Positions 1-9,811 of a DNA stretch of 64,000 nucleotides are shown here, one piece after another (position 1 is the first letter of the stretch; each line of letters starts with the position of its first letter). Origin of the DNA: Apoda limacodes (lineage: Eukaryota > Arthropoda > Insecta > Lepidoptera > Limacodidae); assembly GCA_946406115.1 (NCBI GenBank), contig OX291545.1, positions 6,386,001 to 6,450,000 on the forward strand. The letters are read 5' to 3'. Both the position numbers and the translations under genes were made by a program. The notes beneath the pieces were generated by a model, which saw only the letters and a list, made by a program, of their open reading frames with translations, made no database searches and was not told the DNA's origin.

Positions 1-364
1 TAATCTGATTTTCACAAGTAACATCATCAAAAATAAATATGGATTTGTTTAAAGCTTCACTAGGCATTATAATATCTCTGTCATCTTGGAACAGGAATAA
101 ATTTGTTGCAGGTATTTTATTGAGGACATTCTGTAAAAACTAATATTTAGGCTGAAATGTTGTTTTAGAATCAATGTAGACATTTTTAAACTTTAACCCA
201 TTTTTATGAAGTAAGAGACTGAGCATTATATTGGTTTTTCCGCAATTAGATCGACCGCAGATAATACACTGAATAGAATTTGGTAAAAGAACGCTATGTT
301 TAATTTTATTATTATTTCCTAAAGAAACGGGTTGCTTGACTAACTTCATCTTTCCGTCTAACAC
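1..364 (-). pseudogene. Viral-type packaging ATPase fragment (Maverick/Polinton or adintovirus-like)
   Basis: The frame opens at an ATG at 362-364 and runs off the left window edge. It has a Walker A loop, GRSNCGKT, at residues 37-44, and after about 60 more residues a hydrophobic strand ending in two aspartates (Walker B type, bases about 20-37). This arrangement is typical of FtsK/HerA-type, A32-like ATPases that pump DNA into capsids, as in Polintons and related invertebrate DNA viruses. An in-frame stop at codon 75 (140-142) lies between the two motifs, with the same frame open on both sides, so this is a decayed copy. No capsid, protease or polymerase-B gene is visible nearby, so assignment to Maverick/adintovirus rather than another A32-like ATPase rests on the P-loop context alone. 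Confidence 0.5.
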
Positions 365-536
365 TGGATTTCAATATTAATTTATTAAATATAAAAACAT
401 TAAATAAGTTTCACTTCCAATTCCTACTTTTTTGTTATAATTAATTTATTTGACCTACTAAACAAGTTATAACAAGTATTTAAATACTTATGTGAGAGTG
501 TAGTTGATTAATATCTTAGCAACGTCACAAACCCTT

Positions 537-610
537 AAACAGAAGTAAATTGAAACCAATCTACCTAGCACACATAAACGTATTAGATTGGTTTCAATTT
601 ACGTCTGTTT
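537..610. repeat. Perfect-arm hairpin, 26-bp arms
   Basis: Bases 537-562 and 585-610 are reverse complements at 25 of 26 positions, separated by a 22-base spacer. It lies in the AT-rich interval between the ATPase remnant and the next ORF. No coding sense is seen. It could be a foldback element or a replication/terminal structure left by the viral-type element, but nothing in the sequence decides this. Confidence 0.8.
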
Positions 611-853
611 ATTGTGTTAATTATGCATTAACTTTCAAGCTGAATAGTTATTTTATTCTACTTTTATTACTTCGAATATTAGTAACTGGTAAGTAAAAAC
701 ACTAAAAATATTTAAATTTTTATTTAATTATTTAAAATAATTTTGAAGTAGTGAGTTAATTGTTGAAAATAAATAAATATTATTTTACTATCTAACTATA
801 TTATAGCTGCGTCTAATTTAATTTGACTTTTATTTTTTTTTTTGTTTTAGATC

Positions 854-1155
854 ATGCAGACTCCTAAATTTGACATCTATAATGTTAGCCAGGATTTTAA
901 AGTTGAAACTGATGCTCAAAATGTGAACGGCTGGCTCGAAAAAGTTGAAAAACGAAAACTAGACTTGGTCAAAGCTACTATGGAACAAGAAAAACATTAA
1001 AGAAGAGGAAAGGAAACGATGAATCAAGTTCATTTATTTATAAAATTGGTGATAAAAGAAAGGGAAGATATATTATCAAAATTGACATTGAAGCCATCGG
1101 CGAAAGCGATAGAGATCGAGCTGCAAGTGCCCAGTATGCAGTGATGGACCCGTAA
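854..1155 (+). pseudogene. Unrecognised short coding remnant with a frameshift
   Basis: After a polypyrimidine tract and TTTTAG (a possible splice acceptor) an ATG at 854 opens a 48-residue frame rich in Lys, Glu and Asp, ending at 998-1000. A second frame just downstream, about 1017-1155, encodes a basic then acidic segment containing YKIGDKRKGRYIIKIDIEA and ends in TAA. The two segments read like one small charged protein broken by a frameshift near 1000-1017. I do not recognise the family. It might be a second gene of the element that left the ATPase at 1-364 (divergent orientation), or an exon of a host gene. Confidence 0.3.
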
Positions 1156-2420
1156 GACGAAAAATTAGATAATACAGAAAAAAATATTCAAAAAAAATTG
1201 CAATACTCAATGTTGATCTTTTAATAAAATATATTAAATAAGATATTTTTGTTCTTTTTCTAATTGTTATTCCCCGTTACGTTTTAATATAGAAGTTATG
1301 TTACTGTTTTTAAAACCAATAACTGGTGGAATTTATAAAGTATAACCCTAAGACAAAGAGAGTGGACAGTGCATTTTCTAACCAGCTGTAAAACGGGCTT
1401 ACAAGTGTGACGGAGCCGAAGATTGATTTACAATATGTTCTGTTCTGACCATTTGTTTTTCTTTTTCTTTGTAAAAAGCGACAAAGGATCGCAGATTAGC
1501 TTTATCTCTTCCTAAAGAGTGGTGATCGTGTTAAGGGCGTGATCTTTTAGCTGTTACAATTGCAAATGCATTCGTGCCGTCTCTTACTGTTTTGTGGAAA
1601 AATCTATTTGCTGTCCTGCTAAATTTGCGAGTAATTGCAAGCTACAAAAATAGGCCCTTAGGAAGCTTCTTGCGCAGTCCATAGCACAGATTACAGAACT
1701 CGAAGTCTGTGATATAAGCTATATTGATTTTAAAAAATACCGTCGCTATTTTTTTTATATTTTTAAAGACAATTCTTATGAATCCTGAGTTACTTAAATA
1801 ATATTTGGTTTGCACTATCTTCTAAATCATCTTCATTTGTTATTAAACTAAATGAAATAGGGTGCATATACGGGGCAACTAAGATACTTACCACCCTAAG
1901 ATACTTAGATTGAATTTGAATTAATTTGCACCTAACCTATCAGCATACTATGAGGGTCAAGTGGTTATGACGTCTTCCTATCATTCAAAGGGTAGGAGTC
2001 CAAATCCGACATTTACCTCAGAGTCTTTTACAATACTCAAGTACATTACCCCTTGGCTTATCGGTGAAGGATAGCATAGTAAGGCAATCTGCATTCGTAT
2101 TAATAAAAATTCAAGGACTTATGTATGGTCCATCAATCTGCACTAGGCCACGCATGGTGGACTATACCCAGATAACACTCGTACCAACAGTTTTATGAAT
2201 TTGAGGGAAATAAAATTAAACCACATGATATTTTTTTTCGACATATGGGTAAATAATTTTATTATTTATAAATCACATATAAATATTCATAAACAAATAA
2301 GTACAAAAAATAATAATAAAGTTATCCTAAGCATGCCTTTTTAAAGGAAGTATTTTTATTATACAAAAAACAGATTTGAAAGAATTTAATAGTAAGCACA
2401 AAGAAAAATTAAAACATTGT
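1156..2420. other. Gene-free AT-rich stretch
   Basis: No supported ORF on either strand. The only structure seen is the tRNA-like segment at 1951-2020. The rest shows no terminal repeats or coding bias. Confidence 0.6.
1951..2020 (+). repeat. tRNA-derived sequence (SINE head or decayed pseudo-tRNA)
   Basis: Seventy bases with pairing 5'/3' ends (TGAGG with CCTCA), an A-box-like GTCAAGTGGTTATG, and a TAGGA/TCCGA stem around a 7-base loop in the T-arm position. The B box is degenerate and the anticodon arm is unclear, so a functional tRNA is unlikely. Confidence 0.35.
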
Positions 2421-2526
2421 ATTGTATTTAAAGCAAAAGGTTTTTTACAAATATGATAATGAGTCGCATTTTCTACACTCGTTTGCTCTTCTTTTTTTCA
2501 ACGTAATATATCTCTTTGTACAGATA

Positions 2527-2784
2527 AAATTTCAAACAATCTCGATATGTCCTTACAAATCGTTTCTACAAATTTCAAACAATCTCGATATGTCCTTACA
2601 AATCGTTTCTACAAATTTCAAACAATCTCGATATGTCCTTACAAATCGTTTCTACAAATTTCAAACAATCTCGATATGTCCTTACAAATCGTTTCTACAA
2701 ATTTCAAACAATCTCGATATGTCCTTACAAATCGTTTCTACAAATTTCAAACAATCTCGATATGTCCTTACAAATCGTTTCTAC
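2527..2784. repeat. 43-bp minisatellite, six copies
   Basis: Six consecutive, essentially identical 43-bp units start at 2527, 2570, 2613, 2656, 2699 and 2742. Because 43 is not a multiple of 3 and the unit lacks stops, long overlapping reading frames of 141 and 94 residues appear across the array. These are a by-product of the repeat, not genes. Confidence 0.95.
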
Positions 2785-3048
2785 AAATTTTTGAGAAGCT
2801 TTGGCCGCGTTATTTTCAGTCTTTTCATTAATTTTATTATTCAATAGTTAATTGATTTTTTAATTTTATTGTTAGCGCTAGGGGAATGCGTAAACCACTT
2901 CACAAGTATAATTAATTAATTAATTACACAATTCACAAGTATATTATAATATTAAATTAATTATTTTCAATTTATCAGGATAGTTAAAAATACAAATCAT
3001 ATGCTTAAATAATATACAAAGAAAAGTTTATAATTCAACCTCGGAACC

Positions 3049-3279
3049 TTAACTAACCTCGGAATCGGGAAATTGAATATTTTGCTTCGGCTTCTTTGAA
3101 GGCTGCGCAGAAGGTAAACAAGCGTCTTCTTCTGAATCTGAGCCCTCGTTCAACTGCGGGCTATCAAACGCCGTCGCTGGTGTCTTCTTAGCTTTGACTG
3201 CAGCTGTAGGTGGTTTTTTTCCTTTACTATTTTTTTCTTTGTAGACGCTGCTGGTTGCGCCACTTCCTCGAAATCAGAC
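3049..3279 (-). CDS. Possible terminal exon of a charged nuclear-type protein, with a frameshift
   Basis: On the minus strand TTTTTCAG precedes a segment whose first about 15 codons read SDFEEVAQPAASTK. A Lys-rich stretch follows, then an acidic and Ser/Pro-rich tail (TPATAFDSPQ, GSDSEEDACLP, IQFPDSEVS) to TAA at 3049-3051. The two halves are in different frames; the switch falls in runs of seven A's around 3215-3235, so it may be a real frameshift or a homopolymer error. The composition (alternating KK and SDSEED) suits a chromatin or nuclear protein C-terminus. The family is not identified, and no partner exon is visible. Confidence 0.4.
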
Positions 3280-3289
3280 CTGAAAAATA

Positions 3290-3767
3290 ATGAATTATTA
3301 TAGGTCATATATCTTAGTAGCCGATGACATCCACATAACTGGGCGACACTTCAGTTTTCTTAAATGTTGAAAATGATGACAGTTGTAGGACAGCGGAAGG
3401 GATAAAGCGAAGTTGGTATGTATACATTTTTAAAGATGCAGGTTCATTTTCCTAATGGATCAAATCCTCAAAAGGAGGAGGTTTTATGTTCGTTGAGTAT
3501 ATTTTTTATGTATGTCCACCGTTTTTTCCCTCAATTGTGGATCGATTCAAAAAAATATTTTTTTTATTCAAAAGACTTTACTTCCGAGATAGTCCCATTT
3601 TCACCAAGAAATTAAGAGAAAAGTGGCGCTTTTCTTTTTATTTTTCAAATAGGAATATTAAATTGAAAAGCGAATTCAATACTGAATTGATACCCAAATA
3701 TTTAATATGATTAGTAAATCCGAAAGAAAAAAAAACACATCATTTATATTTAAAAAAAAAATGATAG
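3290..3767. other. Gene-free stretch
   Basis: Only short overlapping frames without coding character (3418-3615 and 3486-3710). No repeat ends were seen. Confidence 0.5.
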
Positions 3768-3836
3768 GGGTCAGGATTGAACCACAGTCTTTATGAGCCT
3801 AACACTATTACCTAATCGATTACACTACAGAGCGTT
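3768..3836 (-). repeat. tRNA-Met-like SINE head
   Basis: On the minus strand the segment has a clear B box, GGTTCAATCC, and a 7-base anticodon-type loop CTCATAA (anticodon CAT) at roughly the right spacing. Its A-box region TAGTGTAATCGATTAGG is weak. The arrangement resembles tRNA-Met with a diverged D-arm, as in tRNA-derived SINEs. A second B-box-like GGTTCGAATC lies on the plus strand just downstream, near 3845. Confidence 0.45.
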
Positions 3837-4180
3837 AGTTATGAGGTTCGAATCTAATGTACCAGTACCTAAAATACCTGTATGGTGTGTTTGCGTAGCG
3901 CTACCTATCATTTTCTTTGTAAACTAATAACACATATCATGAAGTGACATTCGGTTTCATTCTTTATAACGTTTAAAAGATGGCGGTTTTATAGACTACT
4001 TTTTAAAAATTAATTTCTAAAAATAAACATAAGGCTGCTCTGTTTAAATTATAAAAAAATGAAATTATAGAAATTAATTCAAATAAGCTTATAATAAATG
4101 GAAATAGTATATTATTTTTGTGCAGGTTTTAGAGATATTCATAAAAAATGTAAATCATCACAATAAAGTTTTTTTAATTG

Positions 4181-4311
4181 ATTGATATATAAGATTATGA
4201 GCATCGTAATGGCGATCACTCGAGCTAAGTGATTGACACTAGACGAATTGATATATAAGATTATGAGCATCGTAATGGCGACACTCGAGCTAAGTGATTG
4301 ACACTAGACGA
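4181..4311. repeat. 66-bp direct duplication
   Basis: Units 4181-4246 and 4247-4311 are identical apart from one missing base. They lie just upstream of retrotransposon copy A1 and a short GA-rich run. Confidence 0.9.
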
Positions 4312-4396
4312 ATTGATTCATGAGTGGGGGTGAATAAAATTAGCGGGTTCTGCATCATGCGCCGAGCAAAGCGAGAGAGAGAGAGACAGATTACGA

Positions 4397-5968
4397 GAAT
4401 TTTACGCATCGTACCCGTGGAGGCAGCTCTGCTTTAGCTCAGATGATCCTGACGTCTGCGCAGCCGCAGTCACTGAGACAATCCTCGCTAATATGGAATG
4501 TTTCATTCCTAACGTCAAAAAACGACCGTGGTTTAAAAGGTCTTGCAGAGAAGCTAAAATTCTTAAGCAAACTGCGTATGAGGCTTGGATCACGGCTCGT
4601 AATAATAAGGATCCGAATATTTCTGAGTTAAAACGCAAATTAAATGCTGCCTCGAGGTTCAGTAAGAAAGCAACTGCTAGAGCAAAATTCCAATTCATCG
4701 GCAAAATAGGTGGGCGACTTGCGAGCTATCCTTCTGGGAGTCGTGCTTGCTGGTCGCTTGCTAAAGCTGCCGAGGAGAACTTCTGCCAGTCGTCGTTCCC
4801 ACCACAGCGAAAGACCGATGGTGACTTGGCCCATAGTGCAAAAGAGAAAGCCGATCTATTGGGCAGTCTCTTTGCCTCCAACTCGAATATGAACGACGAA
4901 GGCGCTGTACCACCTACTTTACCGTGGTGCGGTAAGATAATGCCGGAAATCTCTATAACACAGCGAGAGGTCCGGCGGGCGTTGTTTTCCCTAGACGTTC
5001 ATAAGTCGAGTGGGCCAGACGGTATACCAGCAGTGGTGCTTAAGCAGTGTGCTCCTGAGTTATGTCCTGTACTCACGCGCCTCTTCGCGCTTTCCTACCA
5101 TACTAGGCAATTTCCGTCTTCATGGAAGACTGCGAATGTGCACCCGGTGCCCAAAAAGGGCGATAGATCAGATCCATCGAATTACAGGCCTATCGCTATT
5201 ACCTCTCTCCTCTCCAAGTTGATGGAGCGTGTGATCAACACACAGCTTTTGAGATACCTAGAAAAACATGACCTGATCAGCGACCGTCAATATGGCTTTC
5301 GCCACGGTCGCTCCACTGGTGACCTTCTAGTGTATCTCACACACCGATGGGCACTAGCCATTGAGAGTCAGGGGGAGGCATTGGCATGTAGCCTGGACAT
5401 AGCGAAGGCGTTCGATCGGGTCTGGCACCGGGGTCTTCTATCGAAGTTGCCATCTTACGGAGTGCCCGAGGGTTTGTGCAAATGGGTGGCTAGCTTTTTG
5501 TCCGGCAGACGCATACGAGCCGTAGTTGACGGTAGTTGCTCTGATAGCATGGACATTAATTCTGGTGTCCCGCAAGGCTCTGTGCTGTCTCCTACGCTGT
5601 TTTCACTGCACATCAATGATATGTTGGAGATCAACAACATACATTGCTATGCAGATGACAGTACTGGAGAAGCTTATTACACCGGCCGTGCAAGCATCCC
5701 TCGTTCTGTTGTGGAGGAAAAACGTGAAGAACTTGTGTCTCAAATCGAGATCGGTCTGTCCAAGGTCTTTGACTGGGGACGGGAAAACTTGGTCCGATTC
5801 AACCCTTCAATGACACAAGTCGGCGCGTACACCGCTAAGAAAACCCCATTCACTGTAGTCCAACAATTTCAGAACACTTCCCTCTCCATCTCCAAGAGCA
5901 TTGGGATCCTTGGTGTTCACATCTCCAGCGATGTTCAGTTCCGAGATCACTTGCTAGACAAGGTAAAG
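4397..5968 (+). pseudogene. Family A ORF2, linker and reverse transcriptase (copy A1, 5' part)
   Basis: One frame stays open for more than 520 codons. In order it has the post-endonuclease linker (KKRPWFKRSCREAK), the RT finger motif (VHPVPKKGDRSDPSNYRPIA), YGFRHGRSTGDLL, the catalytic strand LDIAKAFDRVWHRG, GVPQGSVLSPTLF and the catalytic box CYADDSTG. The RT core therefore keeps its aspartates, and this is the best-preserved RT of the family here. An 18-bp segment present in copies A3 and A4 (coding PRVAAG) is missing near 4511. The frame is broken at 5968 by the nested insert, so no full product is possible. An ATG at 4493 opens the annotated-length frame, but the coding homology begins further upstream. 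Confidence 0.85.
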
Positions 5969-6284
5969 GTAATGATGCTCAACTACAGGATGCATAGGTA
6001 AACCAAATTAAAATGGAAATAACATAAAATTGTACGACTAAAAATTTTTTATTTTAAAACATGAATTGTATTTTAGTTTATTTGTATTATTGATAGTGTT
6101 TTTAATAGAGTAACAATCGAGTTTCTTGCCGGATTCTTCTTGGTAGAAATCAACAACATTGTGAACCGGCGGGAAAGTGGGAAGGTTCAAAAAATAATAT
6201 TTTATAACTTTGACGATTCAAAAGTGATTGTAATATCCTTATTTGAATAAACCATTTGGACTTTGACTTTTGACTTTGACTTTG
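5969..6284 (+). mobile_element. Jockey-like 3' UTR insertion (J1) in A1
   Basis: This 316-bp insert matches, with small differences, the bases directly after the ORF2 stop of the Jockey-like element at 34.1-37.2 kb (the 3' UTR at 36863-37155). It is flanked by AAAG on both sides (5965-5968 and 6285-6288). It includes the CTTGCCGGATTCTTCT motif, an AATAAA, and a tail of repeated TTTGAC. It is a severely 5'-truncated copy that starts essentially at the stop codon of its source. Confidence 0.85.
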
Positions 6285-6288
6285 AAAG

Positions 6289-6858
6289 CTGGCGTCCAAA
6301 AAACTTGGTGTACTCAACAGAGCGAAGCAGTACTTCACGTCGGGGTAAATGTTGCTGCTTTACAAGTCGCAAGTCCGGCCCCTTATGGAGTACTGCCGCC
6401 ATCTCTGGGAGGGTGCACCCGGATACCAGCTTGGCCCTTTCGACTCGGTTCAACGACGGGCTGTGAGAATTGTCGACGATCCGACACTCACTTGCGGTAT
6501 CGAGCCCCTAAGTCTGAGGAGAGACTTTGCCTCCCTGTGTGTGTTCTACCGCTTGTACAATGGGTTGTGTTCTGAGGAATTTTTCGAAACGATGCCCACG
6601 GCTACTTTCTACCATCGCACCGCTCGCTATCGGCGTGGAATCCATTCTCACACTTTAGAACCTAAATGGTCGCGTACAGTGCGGTTTCAGAGAAACTTCC
6701 TCCCGCGAACGCTTAAGTTGTGGAATGAGCTCCCTGCCAAGATATTCTGCAAGGACTACAGTATGGAGTTCTTCAAGAAAGAAGTTATTAGATTTCTGAA
6801 GGGTCGGCAACGCGCAAGTGATACCCCTGGTGTTGCAAGCGTCCATAGGCTACGGTGA
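6289..6858 (+). pseudogene. Family A ORF2 C-terminal part (copy A1)
   Basis: Coding similarity resumes after J1 with the post-RT region found in all copies (YKSQVRP, LWEGAPGYQLGPFDSVQRRA, IVDDPTLTCGIEPLSLRRDF, FLPRTLKLWNELPAKIF) and ends in HRLR and TGA. A stop in this frame lies near 6346, so the open part starts at 6349. The segment corresponds to the RT thumb/connection and the C-terminal region of the family. Confidence 0.8.
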
Positions 6859-6925
6859 CCGCTTACCATCAGGCGGACCGTAGGCTTGTTTGCCACCTTA
6901 GTGGTATCAAAAAAAAAAAAAAAAA

Positions 6926-7319
6926 TAGAAAAATGTACCCAGTTCTAGTTTGACAGCTGTTATCAGAAATAAAGATCGTGACGAGATCTATCATTTCTCT
7001 AACAAAACTACTAGTCTAAGATAAATAGTTACGGACATATAGCCCTTTCTAGTTTAACAACTGTCAATCTAAAAAAATAAATATTAAACATAATAATTAA
7101 AAAGAGTTAAAAATAATAAGAAATGTGAAAATCCAAAAAAAAAACCTTAGTAACGAACTTTAGACCGATTCTCTACCGTAAGAACTTTACGACAACGACA
7201 CTTATTTTCCATCATAGATAACCGCCTAATCCAAGCACCATCAGAAAATCCAAAGTGCACAAATCAAGCCTGGCACAATTCGTCGCTTATGTTATGTTAT
7301 ATATTATATAACAAACATT
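6926..7319. other. Gene-free AT-rich stretch
   Basis: No ORF, repeat ends or RNA-like structure seen beyond short A/T runs. Confidence 0.5.
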
Positions 7320-7910
7320 AGCGGCACATTCCCGATTCGACTCTCGTGCCCTGAGGTCGTGTTTTAGAGCGTCAAGTGCTCTCATTGTGCTCCGTGGTGT
7401 GCTGACTCAGCTAGTGCGCAGTTCTGTGTTGGTATTTTGCCTCTGTGCCGACTACTGAGTATCGTTGCTTGATTTATTGCTCGCGATACTAGCGCGACCA
7501 GCTAGGAGCCATCATCGAGGCTCATTCGTGGTGGCTCAGATCAGGTCCAAGCCTGCATTGTTGTTGTCAGTCTACACGGCCTTGGACTCCGATGACGAAC
7601 TCTTCAGGTTTGAGGATCTTCACGCCCTAACGTCTTTACTGTCTCCTAGTCAGGACACCCCGCCTCACCGCGACTAAAAGTCACAGTCACCAAAAGAGTC
7701 ACTAAAGCTTCAGTCAATACTCCAATAACAGCGCCTATCAATAGAAATCCGCCATCATTTCTGTTGCCACGAAGGGATTCAAGGATCCGTAGGTGAGACG
7801 TGAGACCCTTCTCACTCAGCCCAGCCAAGGACCCTGCTGACCCTGCTGAACCAGCAAAAAACCCTAGCGTGGCGGTTAGCCACAGTTGAGCCAAATCGTC
7901 CATTTCGTCT
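7320..7910. other. GC-richer segment of unknown nature
   Basis: Base composition rises sharply compared with both flanks. Two short frames exist: 70 codons on plus (7465-7677) and 85 codons on minus (7646-7903, with a hydrophobic stretch FLLIGAVIGVLTEALVTLLV). Neither has a recognisable motif or splice context. It could be an old exon or part of an unrecognised repeat. Confidence 0.3.
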
Positions 7911-7939
7911 ATAAGGAGGTATTCTTCATGGCTACGTAC

Positions 7940-8170
7940 TGTTATACCGGAGATCCGGTACGAGTTATTAAAAAAGAAATTAAATCACAAATAAAACTAA
8001 TTTAAGTACAATTCAATAAAATACAATGTGAAATTAGGGATGAGCAAATGTCTGTACGCGACGATGGGTAACGGGGAAATGGCTGTCCGTCAGTCGGTTT
8101 GTTCTAGGTTCTACAAGGTTTCGTGTTTGTTAAGGGTTGGCATTTCTACATACTATTTAAGGGTATAACA
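7940..8170. mobile_element. Solo LTR of the 33-44 kb gypsy family
   Basis: It begins TGTTATACCGGAGATCCGG and ends GGGTATAACA, and matches along its length the two LTRs at 32975-33222 and 43953-44200, apart from a short internal deletion. It is flanked by GTAC at 7936-7939 and 8171-8174. No internal sequence remains, as expected after LTR-LTR recombination. Confidence 0.92.
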
Positions 8171-8356
8171 GTACGCTAAACTAAAAAAAAAATAACGTTA
8201 AACAAATTACTTAAGTTTTGTTTACATAGATAAAGGATACATAAGAGCAACTTGACATGCGTGTTAGCACCTGTATATTTTAGATTAAGAGTTAACCATA
8301 GGTCTTCGGAAGTAGAACTTTGCTGGTTTCTCTCGGTAGTAAATCATTCCGAACAA

Positions 8357-8436
8357 GTCTTTCCTCAGACTTAAGAGGTCGATACGATAGTCCGTTGTTA
8401 AACCGAGTCAAACGAGCCAAGCTGGTATCTGGGTTC
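8357..8436 (-). mobile_element. Short family A fragment
   Basis: Read on minus, the segment matches family A ORF2 around LGPFDSVQRRAVRI and LSLRRDF (compare 15030-15130), with an internal deletion. It abuts the tandem array at 8491. Confidence 0.6.
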
Positions 8437-8490
8437 TTGTGTTACATGTATATTTGTATAAGTGTCAATAATAACGTTAGTATTATAAGT

Positions 8491-8836
8491 TACTGCGCTT
8501 GTTAGTAGGTGACTGTCCCGCACTGCGCTTATTGGTAGATGACCATCCCGCACTGCGCTTGTTAGTAGGTGACCGTTCCGCACTACGCTCATTAGTAAAT
8601 GACCATCCCTCACTGCGCTTGTTAGTAGGTGACCGTCCCGCACTGCGCTTATTGGTAGATGACCATCCCTCACTGCGCTGTTAGTAGGTGACTTTCCCGC
8701 ACTGCGCTTATTGGTAGATGACCATCCCGAATTGCGCTTGTTAGTAGGTGACCATCCCGCACTGCGCTCATTGGTAGATGACCATCCCTCACTGCGCTTG
8801 TTAGTAGGTGACCGTCCCGAACTGCGCTTGTTGGAG
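8491..8836. repeat. 30-bp tandem array with 60-bp alternating higher-order unit
   Basis: About eleven and a half 30-bp units, one of them 29 bp. Two unit types strictly alternate: type A contains GTTAGTAGGTGAC and type B contains ATTGGTAGATGACC or a close variant. Short frames on both strands through the array are by-products. Confidence 0.9.
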
Positions 8837-9059
8837 CGTGGTCTCTATTGAAGGAACTTCTTTACCTATATACATCGGTTTTAAGCCCTATTTGGTTTGC
8901 CTACTACACATACTTATTACCATAGTAATAGTAAATACTGTCACTTCAAATTAATAATCCTTGATGTGTTACGTTAATGCTAATGCTGTGTCCTTTTGAT
9001 GCCATAAACAATGAACTTGTCTCACACTGATCATATTTAAACTATCGCATTTTGTACAC

Positions 9060-9438
9060 ATTATTTTTATATTTTTCGGGTCTTACATGTGAAACAAAAC
9101 ATGTACCTTTTTGGTTCTCGACGTTTCAGCCAGGTTGTACTGGCCGTGGTCACGAGCAGACTGTTTTCAGCAAGGTGTTGTTAGTCGATGGAAGCAAGCA
9201 TTATTAAAACTACCAACATATAAGATGTTGTTAAAAATAAAAGTCACAGTACACTCAAACTATCTGAGATGATATCAGCACACGATACCAACGGTATCTG
9301 AACGCCTATAATTGTCCTGCGATAAATGACTTGGTTTTAAAGTATTATTCTATCCTGAGGATAATTTGAAACCGTCTTCCTGAATGAAATTTCTGTGTGT
9401 TTGTTTCGCGTGTAAGGCCTAAAAAATATAAAAATAAT
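9060..9438. mobile_element. TIR element, about 380 bp (MITE-like)
   Basis: The left end (about 9060-9099, TTATTTTTATATTTTTCGGG...) and the reverse complement of the right end (about 9399-9438) match over nearly 40 bp with a few changes. The interior holds GTTCTCGACGTTTCAG, a motif I associate with dispersed moth repeats. No transposase and no clear target-site duplication seen. Confidence 0.6.
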
Positions 9439-9667
9439 TATCAGTCGGATTGATTATGTGTTTAGCCAGCATTAGTGGTCGTGGTGTTGTCGGTGAAGTA
9501 TTGAACTAAGTCAACACTTCATTGTAAGACAGCACGCGATTATGTACGAGGACGAGTACCTAACGATTCTAAATGAACTATCGTTGCAGAAACAGAAAAT
9601 CTTTTAGTGTTCAACGAATTCTACCCTTAATATGAAAGATATAAACCATGTTTGCGTATGTGTACAG

Positions 9668-9811
9668 GCTCGCTGGGCTTTATGGGCCGCGCCTCCGTCT
9701 GCCGCCACCGACACTACTTACTTAAGCACCGACGCCGACGCCGAAGACGAAGATGAACTGGCGCTACCTCCGGCGACGCGTGACTTTGAGACCGACGCCT
9801 TCTTGCAATGA
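9668..9811 (+). CDS. Possible terminal exon of a host gene
   Basis: TGTGTACAG precedes a GC-rich frame of 47 codons ending in TGA at 9809-9811. The frame reads ARWALWAAPPSAATDTTYLS, then an acidic run (DADAEDEDE), then LALPPATRDFETDAFLQ. The acidic C-terminus, the third-position GC and the acceptor directly at the frame start are unlike the AT-rich surroundings. No upstream exon, polyadenylation signal or known family was recognised, so this could be a real exon or a relic. Confidence 0.35.
   Translation, partial: ARWALWAAPPSAATDTTYLSTDADAEDEDELALPPATRDFETDAFLQ

Larger units (their letters stand above)
4389..6925 (+). mobile_element. Non-LTR retrotransposon, family A, copy A1 (5'-truncated, interrupted)
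   Basis: Family A is an APE-endonuclease/reverse-transcriptase retrotransposon with at least six pieces in this window; I place it in the broad Jockey/CR1 group without fixing the clade. A1 lacks the 5' UTR and most of the endonuclease: it starts in the endonuclease-RT linker right after a GA-rich run. It carries the RT and C-terminal region and ends with the family 3' UTR, whose last bases form a CCAC-CTTA-GTGG hairpin before a poly(A) at about 6910-6925. It is split at 5969-6284 by an insertion from another family. Confidence 0.9.

Noticed and set aside
2422..2847. Overlapping frames of 141 and 94 codons
   Set aside because: Produced by a stop-free 43-bp repeat cycling through all three frames.
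7646..7903. 85-codon minus frame with a hydrophobic stretch
   Set aside because: No family, splice or promoter support; kept only as part of a GC-rich segment of unknown nature.
8491..8836. CRISPR-like spaced repeats
   Set aside because: Units are directly adjacent with no spacers, and the sequence is eukaryotic.
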